A stretch of DNA of 64,000 bases from Nesterenkonia alba DSM 19423 (GCF_000421745.1 NZ_ATXP01000007.1:62001-126000), one strand, 5' to 3'. Shown: positions 1 through 8,631, counted from the first letter of the stretch. Made by a program: numbers and translations. The notes: a model not told the origin generated them from the sequence alone.

Positions 1-1371
1 TTCCTCCAGGGTGCCCGAAAGCGTCCCGGCGGTGCGCGCCTGGATGAGCAGATTGCCGATGGCGGTGGCCTCGACCGGGCCGGCGATCACCGGGCGAGAC
101 GAGCGGTCGGCCGTGGCCTGGCACAGCAGGGCATTGAGTGAACCACCACCGACCAGGTGCACCACATCGACAGGCTTTTCGGCCAGCCGGGCGGCATCGT
201 CGAGGGCGCGAGCGAACCCGGCGGCGATCGACTCCACGATCGCTCGGACGATCTGTGGTTTCTCCGTGGGTGCGGGCTGGTCGGTCTCCGCGCACAGGGC
301 GGCGATGCGTTCGGGCATATTCCCCGGTGGCACGAACCGCTCATCTTGGACATCGAAGACGACGACGTCGACATCGGGCACCTGGGCGGCGGCATCGAGC
401 AGGGCGGGCAAGTTCTGTGGCTGCCCGGAATCCTGCTCCCAGATCCGCAGTGTTTCCGAAAGTAGCCAGGTACCCATCACATTGGTGAGGAAACGGGTGC
501 GACCGTCGACGCCGCCTTCGTTGGTGAAGTTCGCCGCCCGCGACTCCTCGGTCACCACGGGAGTGTCGAGTTCCAGGCCGACCAGCCCCCAGGTTCCGCA
601 GGAGATATACGCCGCGTCCCTACTGGAGAGCGGGACCCCGACGACCGCGGAGGCTGTGTCATGTGAACCCACTAAGGTCACCGGTAGTCGCTGTCCGGCC
701 AGCAACCCGGTCAGGGACTCACGGGTCTGCCCCAGGGTGGTGCCCGAGGGTGCCACAGGTGTGAAGAGACCCGGGTCAACGCCGAGTTGACCCATCAGCT
801 CGGTGTCCCAGTCCTGGGTGTGCACATTCAGCAGCCCGGTGGTGGAGGCGTTCGTCGCCTCAGTGAGTCGCTGGCCGGTCAGCCAGTAGCCGAGCAGATC
901 CGGGAGCAGCAGCAGCGCCTCGGCGTCATTCAACAGGTCTTCAGCGGCCAGCTGGTACAGCGTGTTGAACGGCAGAAACTGCAATCCGTTGCGGCGGTAG
1001 AGCTCTTCGAAGGGCACCTTCTGGTGGACCGCTTGCACCCCGCGTTCGGTCCGGGAATCGCGGTAGTGGAACGGGGTGCCGAGCAGGCTTTCGCCGCGCA
1101 ACAACCCGTAGTCCACCGCCCAGGAGTCGATCCCGATGCTGACCGCACCGGTGCCATCCGAGGCGGCCTGCCGTACCGCACTGCTGAGTCCGGCCAGGGC
1201 GTTCTCATAGAGCCCTAACAGGTTCCAGTGCAGCCCGTCGGGCAGGTCCACCGGGCCGTTGGCGAAGCGGGCGGCCTCGTGGAGTTCCAGAGTGTCGGGT
1301 CCGATCCTGCCCATCACCACGCGTCCGGAGGAGGCGCCGAGATCCACGGCGAGATGCGTCGTCGTACTCAT
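1..1371 (-). CDS. rhaB: Rhamnulokinase, C-terminus beyond window edge
   Basis: This would phosphorylate L-rhamnulose to L-rhamnulose-1-phosphate in the cytoplasm. Translation from ATG at 1371 gives 457 residues with no stop before the window edge, so only a short C-terminal part is missing compared with the roughly 480 residues usual for RhaB. The FGGY-kinase phosphate-1 loop is at the N-terminus (LAVDLGASSGR), followed by SIGIDSWAVDYGLL, the ATPase segment GSHDTASAV with YISCGTWGLVG, and the late glycine motif HLVGGGSLN. It lies 36 bp downstream of the aldolase/dehydrogenase gene on the same strand, so the two probably share a transcript. The combination of rhamnulokinase-type motifs and the rha neighbours makes the sugar assignment strong. 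Confidence 0.93.
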   Translation of the reverse strand, partial: MSTTTHLAVDLGASSGRVVMGRIGPDTLELHEAARFANGPVDLPDGLHWNLLGLYENALAGLSSAVRQAASDGTGAVSIGIDSWAVDYGLLRGESLLGTPFHYRDSRTERGVQAVHQKVPFEELYRRNGLQFLPFNTLYQLAAEDLLNDAEALLLLPDLLGYWLTGQRLTEATNASTTGLLNVHTQDWDTELMGQLGVDPGLFTPVAPSGTTLGQTRESLTGLLAGQRLPVTLVGSHDTASAVVGVPLSSRDAAYISCGTWGLVGLELDTPVVTEESRAANFTNEGGVDGRTRFLTNVMGTWLLSETLRIWEQDSGQPQNLPALLDAAAQVPDVDVVVFDVQDERFVPPGNMPERIAALCAETDQPAPTEKPQIVRAIVESIAAGFARALDDAARLAEKPVDVVHLVGGGSLNALLCQATADRSSRPVIAGPVEATAIGNLLIQARTAGTLSGTLEE

Positions 1372-1407
1372 ATCAGTCCTGACTCCTTGCCTGAGCGGTT
1401 CAGTGCC

Positions 1408-3447
1408 TCAGCGCAGGAAGGCTGCGGCCACCCCGGCGTCGACCGGTACGTGCAGTCCCGTGGTGTGGGACATGTCCTGGCTCAGCAGCACGAAGGCGGC
1501 ATTGGCGACGTTCTGGGGCAGCACTTCCCGCTTGAGGATCGTGCGTTGAGCATAGAACTTGCCCAGGTCCTTTTCCTCGATGCCGTAGGTCTTAGCGCGG
1601 TTGGCACCCCAGCCGGAGGCGAAGATGCCCGAGCCCTGCACCACGCCGTCGGGATTGATCCCGTTGACCCGGATCTGGTGCTCACCCAGCTCAGCGGCCA
1701 GCAGGCGCACCTGGTGGGCCTGGTCTGCCTTGGTCGCGGAGTAGGCGATGTTGTTGGGGCCGGCGAAGACGCTGTTCTTCGACGAGATGTAGAGAATGTC
1801 GCCGCCGAGTTCCTGTTCTATGAGAACCTTCGCGGCAGTTTTCGAGACCAGGAAGGAGCCCTTGGCCATGACGTCGTGCTGTAAGTCCCAGTCCTTCTCT
1901 GTGGTCTCCAGCAGGGATTTCGACAGGCTCAGCCCGGCGTTGTTCACCACGATGTCCAGACCACCGAAGGCCAGCAGCGTCTCATCCACCGCCCGCTGGA
2001 CCGCGGCCTCATCCGAGACATCGGCGGCAACCCCAATGGCCTTATCCGGGCCACCCAGTTCCGCGGCAGTCTCCTGGGCCTTGTCAAGATTGAGATCAGC
2101 GATGGCAACCACAGCCCCTTCAGCGACGAGCCGTTCAGCGATAGCCCGTCCGATCCCGGAGGCTGCCCCGGTGACCAGAGCGATGCGGGTGGCCAGCTCT
2201 TTCGGCTTGGGCATCCGCTGCAGTTTGGCTTCCTCCAGCGCCCAGTATTCGATGCGGAACTTCTCCCGCTCGTCGATGGGAGTGTAGGTGGAGATCCCCT
2301 CAGCCCCGCGCATCACGTTGATGGCGTTGATGTAGAACTCACCGGCCACCCGGGCGGTCTGCTTGTCCTTGCCGAAGCTGAACATGCCCACCCCGGGCAC
2401 CAGCACGATGGCCGGGTCCGCCCCGCGGATGGCGGGTGAGTCAGCATCGGCGTGCCGGTCGTAGTAGGCCTGGTAGTCCTCGCGGTAGCTGGCGTGTAGT
2501 TCACGCAGGCGAGCCTTGGCGGTGTCGATGTCGGCATCGGCTGGCAGGTCCAACACCAAGGGCTTGACCTTAGTGCGCAGGAAGTGGTCCGGGCAGGAAG
2601 TACCCAACTCAGCCAGGCGCGGGTGTTCCGCGTGGGCGAGGAAGTCGAGGACGACGTCGTCGTCGGTAAAGTGCCCCACCTGGGGCTTGTCCTGGCTGGC
2701 GATGGCGCGGATAGTCGGCATCAGCGCAGCCGCCTTGGCCCGGCGCTCATCCTCCGGCAGAGCAGCGTAGCCTTCCAGCGCAGGGCCGAAGGGTTCCGGT
2801 GTGGAGTGCTCGTCGATGTAACGCTGGGCGGTGTCGATGATCCACAGCGAGTTCTGCTCGGACTCCTCCGAGGTGTCCCCCCAGGCGGTGATGCCGTGGC
2901 CGCCGAGGATGCAGCCGATGGCCTGCGGGTTCTGCTTTTTGATCTCGGCGATATCCAGACCCAGCTGGAAGCCGGGGCGACGCCAAGGCACCCAGACGAC
3001 CTTGTCACCGAAGATGGTGCGGGTCAGCTCCTCGCCGTCAGCGGCCGTGGCGATGGCGATACCGGAATCGGGGTGGAGGTGGTCGACGTGCTTGGCGTCG
3101 ACCAGCCCGTGCATCGCGGTGTCGATGGAGGGGGCTGCCCCGCCCTTGCCGTGGAGGCAGTAGTCAAAGGCAGCGACCATCTCATCTTCACGATCCACGC
3201 CCGGGTAGACGTCCACCAGGGCACGCATCCGGTCCAGCCGGAGGGTGGCGAGGCCGGATTCCTTCAAGGTGCCGAGGTCACCGCCGGAACCTTTGACCCA
3301 GAGCAGTTCGACGTCCTCACCGGTGACCGGGTCACGGTCGGTGCCCTTGGCGGAGGTGTTACCGCCGGCGTAGTTGGTGTTCTTCGGGTCAGAACCCAAT
3401 CGGTTGGAGCGCTCGATGAGCGCGGAGACGGTGGCCTGCTTGTCCAT
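1408..3447 (-). CDS. rhaEW: Bifunctional rhamnulose-1-phosphate aldolase / lactaldehyde dehydrogenase
   Basis: A 679-residue fusion. The N-terminal 420 or so residues are a class II aldolase/adducin domain with the zinc-binding segment HVDHLHPDSG, expected to split rhamnulose-1-P into DHAP and L-lactaldehyde. The C-terminal third is a short-chain dehydrogenase with TGAASGIG and catalytic YSATK, expected to oxidise lactaldehyde to lactate. Length and order match the RhaE-RhaW fusions of Bacillus and actinobacteria. I chose ATG 3447 because AGAGGA lies about 10 nt upstream. The open frame continues to 3534 but that part overlaps the promoter. First gene of the operon leading into rhaB. Confidence 0.95.
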   Translation of the reverse strand: MDKQATVSALIERSNRLGSDPKNTNYAGGNTSAKGTDRDPVTGEDVELLWVKGSGGDLGTLKESGLATLRLDRMRALVDVYPGVDREDEMVAAFDYCLHGKGGAAPSIDTAMHGLVDAKHVDHLHPDSGIAIATAADGEELTRTIFGDKVVWVPWRRPGFQLGLDIAEIKKQNPQAIGCILGGHGITAWGDTSEESEQNSLWIIDTAQRYIDEHSTPEPFGPALEGYAALPEDERRAKAAALMPTIRAIASQDKPQVGHFTDDDVVLDFLAHAEHPRLAELGTSCPDHFLRTKVKPLVLDLPADADIDTAKARLRELHASYREDYQAYYDRHADADSPAIRGADPAIVLVPGVGMFSFGKDKQTARVAGEFYINAINVMRGAEGISTYTPIDEREKFRIEYWALEEAKLQRMPKPKELATRIALVTGAASGIGRAIAERLVAEGAVVAIADLNLDKAQETAAELGGPDKAIGVAADVSDEAAVQRAVDETLLAFGGLDIVVNNAGLSLSKSLLETTEKDWDLQHDVMAKGSFLVSKTAAKVLIEQELGGDILYISSKNSVFAGPNNIAYSATKADQAHQVRLLAAELGEHQIRVNGINPDGVVQGSGIFASGWGANRAKTYGIEEKDLGKFYAQRTILKREVLPQNVANAAFVLLSQDMSHTTGLHVPVDAGVAAAFLR

Positions 3448-3480
3448 GGGGACCCCTGTTCCTCTGCCAGTTCCACGGGA

Positions 3481-3535
3481 TGTTCGATTCTGTTCAATCG
3501 AACACAAACTATCACTGCTTGTGATGTAGATCAAT
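3481..3535 (-). promoter_or_regulatory. rha operon promoter with DeoR-type operator and CRP-like site
   Basis: On the minus strand a -35 TTGATC (3529-3534) and a -10 TAGTTT (3506-3511) are separated by 17 bp. Directly downstream is a perfect inverted repeat, TGTTCGATT (3481-3489), six bases, AATCGAACA (3496-3504), where a repressor would block initiation. The neighbouring DeoR regulator is the obvious candidate. A CRP/GlxR-like sequence TGTGATGTAGATCAAT (3520-3535) overlaps the -35. The sequences are seen directly; the binding proteins are inferred. Confidence 0.72.
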
Positions 3536-3560
3536 GAGTGGGATGTGACTCATGTCCTGT

Positions 3561-4322
3561 CTACACGAGGTCGATGAGCTCGCGGTAGGGGTCCAGTGCG
3601 GAATCGGAGGGATCCAGCTCAGTGACGAGTAAGTCGACGTCCTCAAGCGCAATTCCCCGGGCGGCGGCACGGGTTTCCAGTTTGGAGGAATCAGCCAGCA
3701 GTACTGTGGAATCCGAGTGCTCGACAACAGTGCGCTTCAGCGAGGCCTCCTCTGGAGTGGATTCAGAACTCCCCCAGGTGGCGTCCAGCGCGGCGGCCGA
3801 GGTGAAGAACCGGCTGCAGTGCACTGACGAGGCCACAAGCTCAGCCAGCGGTCCCACGAAACTGCGGGTGGTGGCCTGCCGATGCCCACCGATGAGCACC
3901 GGGGTGATACCTGGTTTACCAGCCGCAGCCTCGAAGTTCTCCGCTGAATTGGTCACCACGGTCAGGTCGGCTGCCTCACTCAGGCCCGCCAGCAGCACAC
4001 CCGCGGTGGAGGAGGCATCGACCGCGCACATCCCTTCTGCAGGCACCAGTTGCAGGGCCTTCTGCGCGATCGTGCGCTTGGCAGCCGCCCGGCGCGCACT
4101 GCGTTCGGCAAAACTACGCGGCTGGGGTGGGGCGACGGCGCCACCCCGAACCCTGCGGAGCCGACCGGCAGCTTCAAGATCGGCGAGGTCCCGCCGCAGG
4201 GTCATCGGGGAGACGTCGAGGTTATCGGCAGCCTCGGCGATGCTGATCCGCCCCTGCGCCTGCAGGATCTCCAGCAATGTGGCACGGCGGCTCTCCGCAC
4301 CGAGGGAGGATGAGGTCGCCAT
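3561..4322 (-). CDS. DeoR-family transcriptional regulator (probable rhamnose regulator)
   Basis: A 253-residue DeoR/GlpR-type repressor. The N-terminal winged helix-turn-helix (ESRRATLLEILQAQGRISI, then the recognition segment ending LDVSPMTLRRDLADLE) precedes the sugar-phosphate-binding DeoRC domain, with VDASSTAGVLLAGL and the late VLLADSSKLETRA motif. ATG 4322 is used because the open frame upstream overlaps the preceding gene and is not DeoR-like. It sits immediately upstream of the rha promoter on the same strand and probably senses rhamnulose-1-P or a similar phosphosugar. The target operator is proposed at 3481-3504. Confidence 0.88.
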   Translation of the reverse strand: MATSSSLGAESRRATLLEILQAQGRISIAEAADNLDVSPMTLRRDLADLEAAGRLRRVRGGAVAPPQPRSFAERSARRAAAKRTIAQKALQLVPAEGMCAVDASSTAGVLLAGLSEAADLTVVTNSAENFEAAAGKPGITPVLIGGHRQATTRSFVGPLAELVASSVHCSRFFTSAAALDATWGSSESTPEEASLKRTVVEHSDSTVLLADSSKLETRAAARGIALEDVDLLVTELDPSDSALDPYRELIDLV

Positions 4323-4356
4323 AGACCGCGATGCTACCCGAGCCTGGTTGAGGAGC

Positions 4357-5601
4357 TCACTCGGAGCCTGAAGCCTCACGAAAGTCCGGGATGGGTAGAC
4401 GGATACCGCCTTCCAAGGCAGAGGTATGAGCAATGATCCCCGGGGCAGTAAAAATTGCCGCCCGGTGGGCATCTACCGGTGGCTGCTGGCCGGTGACCAC
4501 GGCCCGTGCGAAGTCATCGGCGAGGTAGTGGTGGGAACCTTCATGCCCATTGGGAGCACCGTCGAACTCAGCAGGCAATCGGGCAGTTTCGTGGACCGGG
4601 GCAGTTCCGGAGCTGAAGGCGGCCCGCAGGTCGGGATCAACCTCCTGGAGGGTCTCTGCTCCACGCCGCACCGGAATGAACTGCTCGGAGATGTCGTATG
4701 AGTCCTTCTTGTCATTCCATACCGTGTGGTGGGCCAACTGTTCGAAGCTGGCCTCTGTGCCGAAGAACCGAAACCTTGATTCCCGGATCGGCGAGGGATA
4801 TCCCACTCGTCTCATCTCGTTAGTACGCATCGCTCCGCCATCGGAGAGTTCGAACAACGCGGTGGCATTGGAGAAGCTGTTGTTGAACTGGCTGACCTCG
4901 CGGTCGAAGACCCCGTCGCCGCGATCATCTTCGATTCCTATACAACTGACGCTCACGGCCCGGGCAGGCAATGCTCCCAGCACACCCCCCACCGCGTGGG
5001 TCGGGTACAGCATGGGCGGATACGACGCCGTCGCTTTCCAGTTCTCCCCACCGCTGTACTGATAGGCAGCGTAGAAGCCTAGGTCCATGTCATGGACATA
5101 GTCGCCTTCGGCATAGAAGACCCGGCCGAGCTCTCCGGCTCGGATCTTGTGCCGCATGTACACCGTGGCGGGATTGTAGTAGCTGGTCTCACCCATCATG
5201 TAGATCAGACCGGTGCGCTCAACCTCTGCGATTATCTGCTCAATTTCAGTGATCTCAACCGCCATCGGCACCGCCGAGTAGACGTGCTTTCCCGCCTGCA
5301 GGGCCTGCACCACCAATGGTCCGTGGGTCCAGCGCTGAGTGAAAATCGCCACCGCATCCACATCAGAGGCCAGCATGTCCTCGAAACTGGCGACCACCTC
5401 AGCCCTGGGGAAACGTGCAGCTAGTTTCTCCGCCCGCTCGGGCAGCACATCAGTCACCCTCAACTGGACGACATTCGGGTGCAGATTCCACAGCGCTGCG
5501 AAACTACCGGCGAACTGGCCAGCCCCGACGATGCCCAGGGTGAAACTCCCGGCCTCGCTCGTCATCGGGGTGGTCGGCTCGGGCGGAAGGGTGAACGGCA
5601 C
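4357..5601 (-). CDS. Gfo/Idh/MocA-family protein with altered EKP motif
   Basis: A 414-residue protein with an N-terminal Rossmann fold (LGIVGAGQFAGSF) and the Gfo/Idh/MocA C-terminal domain. GTG 5601 is preferred because AGAGGA lies about 6 nt upstream; an ATG at 5565 is possible. At the position where family members carry the catalytic EKP (as in three paralogues of this window) it reads HVYSAVPMAVEI, so the usual lysine is missing. It may therefore act by different chemistry (GH109 glycosidases also depart from EKP) or on an unusual substrate. It lies between the rha genes and an isomerase-like gene transcribed the other way. Specific substrate unknown. Confidence 0.8.
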   Translation of the reverse strand: MPFTLPPEPTTPMTSEAGSFTLGIVGAGQFAGSFAALWNLHPNVVQLRVTDVLPERAEKLAARFPRAEVVASFEDMLASDVDAVAIFTQRWTHGPLVVQALQAGKHVYSAVPMAVEITEIEQIIAEVERTGLIYMMGETSYYNPATVYMRHKIRAGELGRVFYAEGDYVHDMDLGFYAAYQYSGGENWKATASYPPMLYPTHAVGGVLGALPARAVSVSCIGIEDDRGDGVFDREVSQFNNSFSNATALFELSDGGAMRTNEMRRVGYPSPIRESRFRFFGTEASFEQLAHHTVWNDKKDSYDISEQFIPVRRGAETLQEVDPDLRAAFSSGTAPVHETARLPAEFDGAPNGHEGSHHYLADDFARAVVTGQQPPVDAHRAAIFTAPGIIAHTSALEGGIRLPIPDFREASGSE

Positions 5602-5673
5602 GAGAATTCCTCTTCGCACAGTAGGAGACAGTTTGTGCGATATACCCTGTCACATTTCACGCTCGTCTCTCTA

Positions 5674-5730
5674 TTGACATGCTGATCCTCAGGTGACTAG
5701 CGTCACTGTCAGTTCAATGAAACGATTTAC
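5674..5730 (+). promoter_or_regulatory. Promoter with LacI-type operator and CRP-like site
   Basis: A consensus -35 TTGACA (5674-5679) is followed at 18 bp by TAGCGT (5698-5703). A CRP/GlxR-like palindrome GGTGACTAGCGTCACT (5692-5707) covers the -10. Downstream, TGAAACGATTTAC (5718-5730) matches base for base, in reverse complement, the sequence at the rhaI promoter (21587-21599). The coding start is 62 bp further on, giving a leader of about 80 nt. Confidence 0.65.
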
Positions 5731-5791
5731 GAGGGGCGACGTCGTCGTCGGACTCCCCTTCACCGCCTTTGACTTCTCGAGGAGTAAGCAG

Positions 5792-7063
5792 ATGACCACA
5801 GCAGGGCCGTATCAGGGCGTAACAACCTCTGCACAGGCGATGGACCGAGCCTTCGCCAGCGGTGTGGTGCGATTGGCTCCGGCCTGGGTACCGCGCGCCT
5901 TTTGCACACCTGGTCGGCGACTGAAACTGCACCCTAACGACTATTTCCCACTGGCCAAGGACCGCGGCGGTATTGACGAGCGCTGGCTGGCCTCCGCGGT
6001 GCGAGCTGAGAACGGACCTCTGACTGATCCCTATGAGGGACTATCCCTGGCTGTGGACCCTGACGGCGGCGTCGTCCCCTTCGACGAATTCATCGAACAC
6101 TTCGGTGCTCGGGCGATTGGGGACCTCTGGGAGAGCCACCGCGCCTGGCCGATGTACTCCAAGTTCTTCGACAATCAAGCACCCCTACCCTTCCATATTC
6201 ATCACCGGCATGAGCACGCCCAGCTGGTGGGCAAGGAGCCGAAACCGGAGGCGTACTACTACCCACCGCAGATGAACGACCACTTCGGTGAGGTGGGAGT
6301 CACCTACTTCGGATTGCACCCGGAGGTGACCCGCGAGCAGGTCAAGGACAAGCTGGCCGCCTTCCTCCGCGGCGGGGATAACCGCATCACTGAGCTCTCC
6401 AAGGCTTACCGGATCACCCTGGGGACTGGGTGGGATGTTCCCGCTGGGGTACTGCACGCCCCAGCCAGCGTGTGCACCTACGAGCCGCAGGCCGCCTCGG
6501 ATGTCTTCGCCATGTGTGAGTCTTGGTCCAACCACCGCGAAGTAGGCGATGAACTGCTCTGGAAGGACATTCCCACCGAGCATCACGGTGACCTGGACTT
6601 CGTGGTCGACCTTATCGACTGGGAGCTCAACACCGACCCGAACTTCTGGTCCAGCCGATTCACACCGCCAGTGGAGACCTCCGCCTCTCAGAGCGCTCAC
6701 GACGACGGCGACCCCGGCTACCGAGAGAAATGGGTCACCTATCGCTCGGAAGCCTTTAGCGCCAAGGAGCTCACTGTGGCACCGGGTGCTTCGGTGAGCG
6801 TGGACGATCAGGACGCCTACGGGTTCATCGTGGTGGCTGGGCGCGGGGAGATCACCACCACCGGCGGGGATACCCAGCCTCTGGAATCACCGACATTGAT
6901 CCGCTATGGCCAGCTGACCTATGACGAGTACTTCGTCACCGCCGAGGCTGCTCGTGCCGGCGTCACCGTGAAGAACACCTCCCCCTCGGAGGAATTGGTC
7001 ATCCTGAAGCACTTCGGCCCCACCAGCGCCGAATGGACTCGAGACCAGCACCTCTTCAGCTGA
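5792..7063 (+). CDS. Phosphomannose-isomerase-like cupin sugar isomerase
   Basis: A 423-residue protein starting at ATG 5792, which has CGAGGAG 7 nt upstream; the open frame begins earlier, inside the promoter. The middle contains PFHIHHRHEHAQLVGKEPK, a histidine-rich cluster with a following glutamate like the metal site of type I mannose-6-phosphate isomerases, then KPEAYYYPPQ and GTGWDVPAGVLHAP, which resembles the second cupin metal motif. The C-terminal part is a second beta-barrel. It probably interconverts an aldose and ketose (or their phosphates). Because it shares an operator with rhaI, a role with rhamnose or a related 6-deoxysugar is inferred, not shown. Confidence 0.72.
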   Translation: MTTAGPYQGVTTSAQAMDRAFASGVVRLAPAWVPRAFCTPGRRLKLHPNDYFPLAKDRGGIDERWLASAVRAENGPLTDPYEGLSLAVDPDGGVVPFDEFIEHFGARAIGDLWESHRAWPMYSKFFDNQAPLPFHIHHRHEHAQLVGKEPKPEAYYYPPQMNDHFGEVGVTYFGLHPEVTREQVKDKLAAFLRGGDNRITELSKAYRITLGTGWDVPAGVLHAPASVCTYEPQAASDVFAMCESWSNHREVGDELLWKDIPTEHHGDLDFVVDLIDWELNTDPNFWSSRFTPPVETSASQSAHDDGDPGYREKWVTYRSEAFSAKELTVAPGASVSVDDQDAYGFIVVAGRGEITTTGGDTQPLESPTLIRYGQLTYDEYFVTAEAARAGVTVKNTSPSEELVILKHFGPTSAEWTRDQHLFS

Positions 7064-7073
7064 TACATCCCTT

Positions 7074-7125
7074 CAGGAGCCTGGACGCTCGTCTGCTGAT
7101 GCAGGCGGCTGCGTCTGGGCTCCTG
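7074..7125 (+). terminator. Long hairpin after the isomerase gene
   Basis: A 15-bp stem pairs 7074-7088 with 7111-7125, with two G:T wobbles. The 22-nt loop contains a small second hairpin, CTGC (7093-7096) with GCAG (7101-7104). It begins 10 bp after the stop at 7063. There is no clear T-run, so it may be a terminator that acts without a U-tract or an mRNA-stabilising 3' structure. Confidence 0.5.
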
Positions 7126-7169
7126 CCGTCGAGCAGTCGCGGCGGATGGAGGACTTAAGCGTCCCCACT

Positions 7170-7222
7170 TTGAACGTATGAGCCTCATCACGATAGTCTG
7201 GCGCAAAAGGTTCATTGAACCT
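7170..7222 (+). promoter_or_regulatory. Promoter and palindromic operator of orphan SBP gene
   Basis: TTGAAC (7170-7175) and TAGTCT (7194-7199), 18 bp apart, form a plausible promoter. Downstream is AGGTTCATTGAACCT (7208-7222), seven-base arms around one central base, a likely repressor site. A weaker CRP-like sequence TATGAGCCTCATCACG (7177-7192) fills the spacer. The core TTCATTGAA also occurs, reversed, at 5713-5721. Confidence 0.55.
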
Positions 7223-7254
7223 CTGATGAGTACTCTCTCCGTCCGAAGGAATCC

Positions 7255-8574
7255 ATGTCACGCACCCGTTCTCTGCACTCTGACCGCCATGCCGGCCGCC
7301 GTAACCGCTCCCTCCGCCCCAGCATCCGCCTGGCCGGCGCGGGACTCATCGGCGCACTGGCCCTGACCGCCTGTGGCGGCGGTGACAACGATGACGACGG
7401 CGTCGAACTGCGCTTCGCCTGGTGGGGCTCCGATCACCGCGCCGACCTGACCTACGAGGTCATCGAAGCTTTCGAGGCCGAACACCCCGATATCACCATT
7501 GCCGGCGAATACAGCGACTGGCAGGGCTACTGGGATCAACTGGCCACCCAAACCGCAGCCCAGGATGCACCGGATGTCTTCCAGATGGATGACATGTACC
7601 TCCGCGAATACGCCGACCGGGGCACCCTGCTGGATCTCACCGAGGTCGATGTCTCCGACTTCGACGAGGCGATCGTTGACGCAGGCACCACCGAGGACGG
7701 TCTGGTTGGCGTCACCGTAGGCACCAACACCTGGACCGTGGTGGCCAACCCCGACCTATTCGAGGAGGCCGGCGTTGAGCTACCCGATGACACCACCTGG
7801 ACCTGGGAGGACTTCCACGAGATCTCCGTGGAACTCAGTGACAACCTCGAGGGCGCCTACGGGTCCACCACCGGCGGCGGGATTGCCTCCTTGCAGGCCT
7901 GGCTACGTCAGAACGGCAGCCAACTGGTCACCGAGGACGGCGAACTCGGCTTCGACGCCGCCGAGGCCGAGGAGTTCTTCCAGTACAACCTGGACATGGT
8001 CCAGGAAGGCGGCACTCCGGACCCGGCGCACCTGGCCGAGACCTGGGACGCCGGTCCGGAAGAGAGTCTCATCGGCACCAACGAGGCGGCACTGCACATG
8101 CGCTGGTCCAATGAGATGCCCAGCCTAGAGAACGCCTCGGGCGCAGAACTGCAGCCGCTGCGCCTACCCAGCCAAAGCGGCAGTGCTGAGGACAACGGAT
8201 CCTGGTACAAGCCCTCACAGTTGCTTTCGGTCTTCGCCGGCACCGATCACCCAGAGGAAGCCCAGTTGTTCATCGATTTCTTCGTCAACTCGGAGGAAGC
8301 CGCGGAAATCCTGCAGACCGAGCGTGGACTGACCCCCAACACGGACCTGCAAGAGACCGTCTTGGACAGCCTCGATGGGGCTGATCTGCGTGCCTCGGAG
8401 TTCCTGGTCGACATCGGCGATGAAGTCGGCGAGGCCGAGCCGGTGCCGCCAGCCGGCTACGGCGCCATCCAGGACATCCTGGGCCGCTATGAGCAGGAGG
8501 TCTACTTCGAACGCCAGACTCCTGCAGAAGCCGCGGAAAACTTCATTCAGGAGGCTGAAGACGCTCTGAACTGA
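7255..8574 (+). CDS. Orphan ABC sugar solute-binding lipoprotein (paralogue A)
   Basis: A 439-residue family 1 (MalE-like) extracellular SBP. The lipobox ends in LTACGGG, so Cys40 would be lipidated after signal peptidase II cleavage. ATG 7255 follows GAAGGA by 7 nt. The mature part carries LRFAWWGSD, SDWQGYWDQLATQ, DAPDVFQMDDMYLREYADRG and TDHPEEAQLFIDFFVNSEEAA, all shared with the SBPs at 8591, 16928, 37985 and 63662. It has its own promoter and a strong terminator and no permease gene nearby, so it must dock on permeases encoded elsewhere. Ligand unknown; the setting suggests a deoxyhexose or short oligosaccharide. Confidence 0.9.
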   Translation: MSRTRSLHSDRHAGRRNRSLRPSIRLAGAGLIGALALTACGGGDNDDDGVELRFAWWGSDHRADLTYEVIEAFEAEHPDITIAGEYSDWQGYWDQLATQTAAQDAPDVFQMDDMYLREYADRGTLLDLTEVDVSDFDEAIVDAGTTEDGLVGVTVGTNTWTVVANPDLFEEAGVELPDDTTWTWEDFHEISVELSDNLEGAYGSTTGGGIASLQAWLRQNGSQLVTEDGELGFDAAEAEEFFQYNLDMVQEGGTPDPAHLAETWDAGPEESLIGTNEAALHMRWSNEMPSLENASGAELQPLRLPSQSGSAEDNGSWYKPSQLLSVFAGTDHPEEAQLFIDFFVNSEEAAEILQTERGLTPNTDLQETVLDSLDGADLRASEFLVDIGDEVGEAEPVPPAGYGAIQDILGRYEQEVYFERQTPAEAAENFIQEAEDALN

Positions 8575-8586
8575 ACCCCATGACCC

Positions 8587-8631
8587 GTGAAGGGCCCGAC
8601 GTCGACAGCGCGACGACGTCGGGCCCTTCAC
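8587..8631 (+). terminator. Perfect 18-bp hairpin after SBP gene
   Basis: Positions 8587-8604 and 8614-8631 are exact inverted complements (18 bp, GC-rich centre GGGCCC) around a 9-nt loop, starting 13 bp after the stop at 8574. No long T-run follows. The right arm runs straight into the homologous part of the truncated SBP copy. Confidence 0.8.

Noticed and set aside
1228-3537. Several 200- to 320-codon plus-strand frames over the rha genes
   Set aside because: Shadows of rhaB and the aldolase/dehydrogenase fusion with no homologous features.
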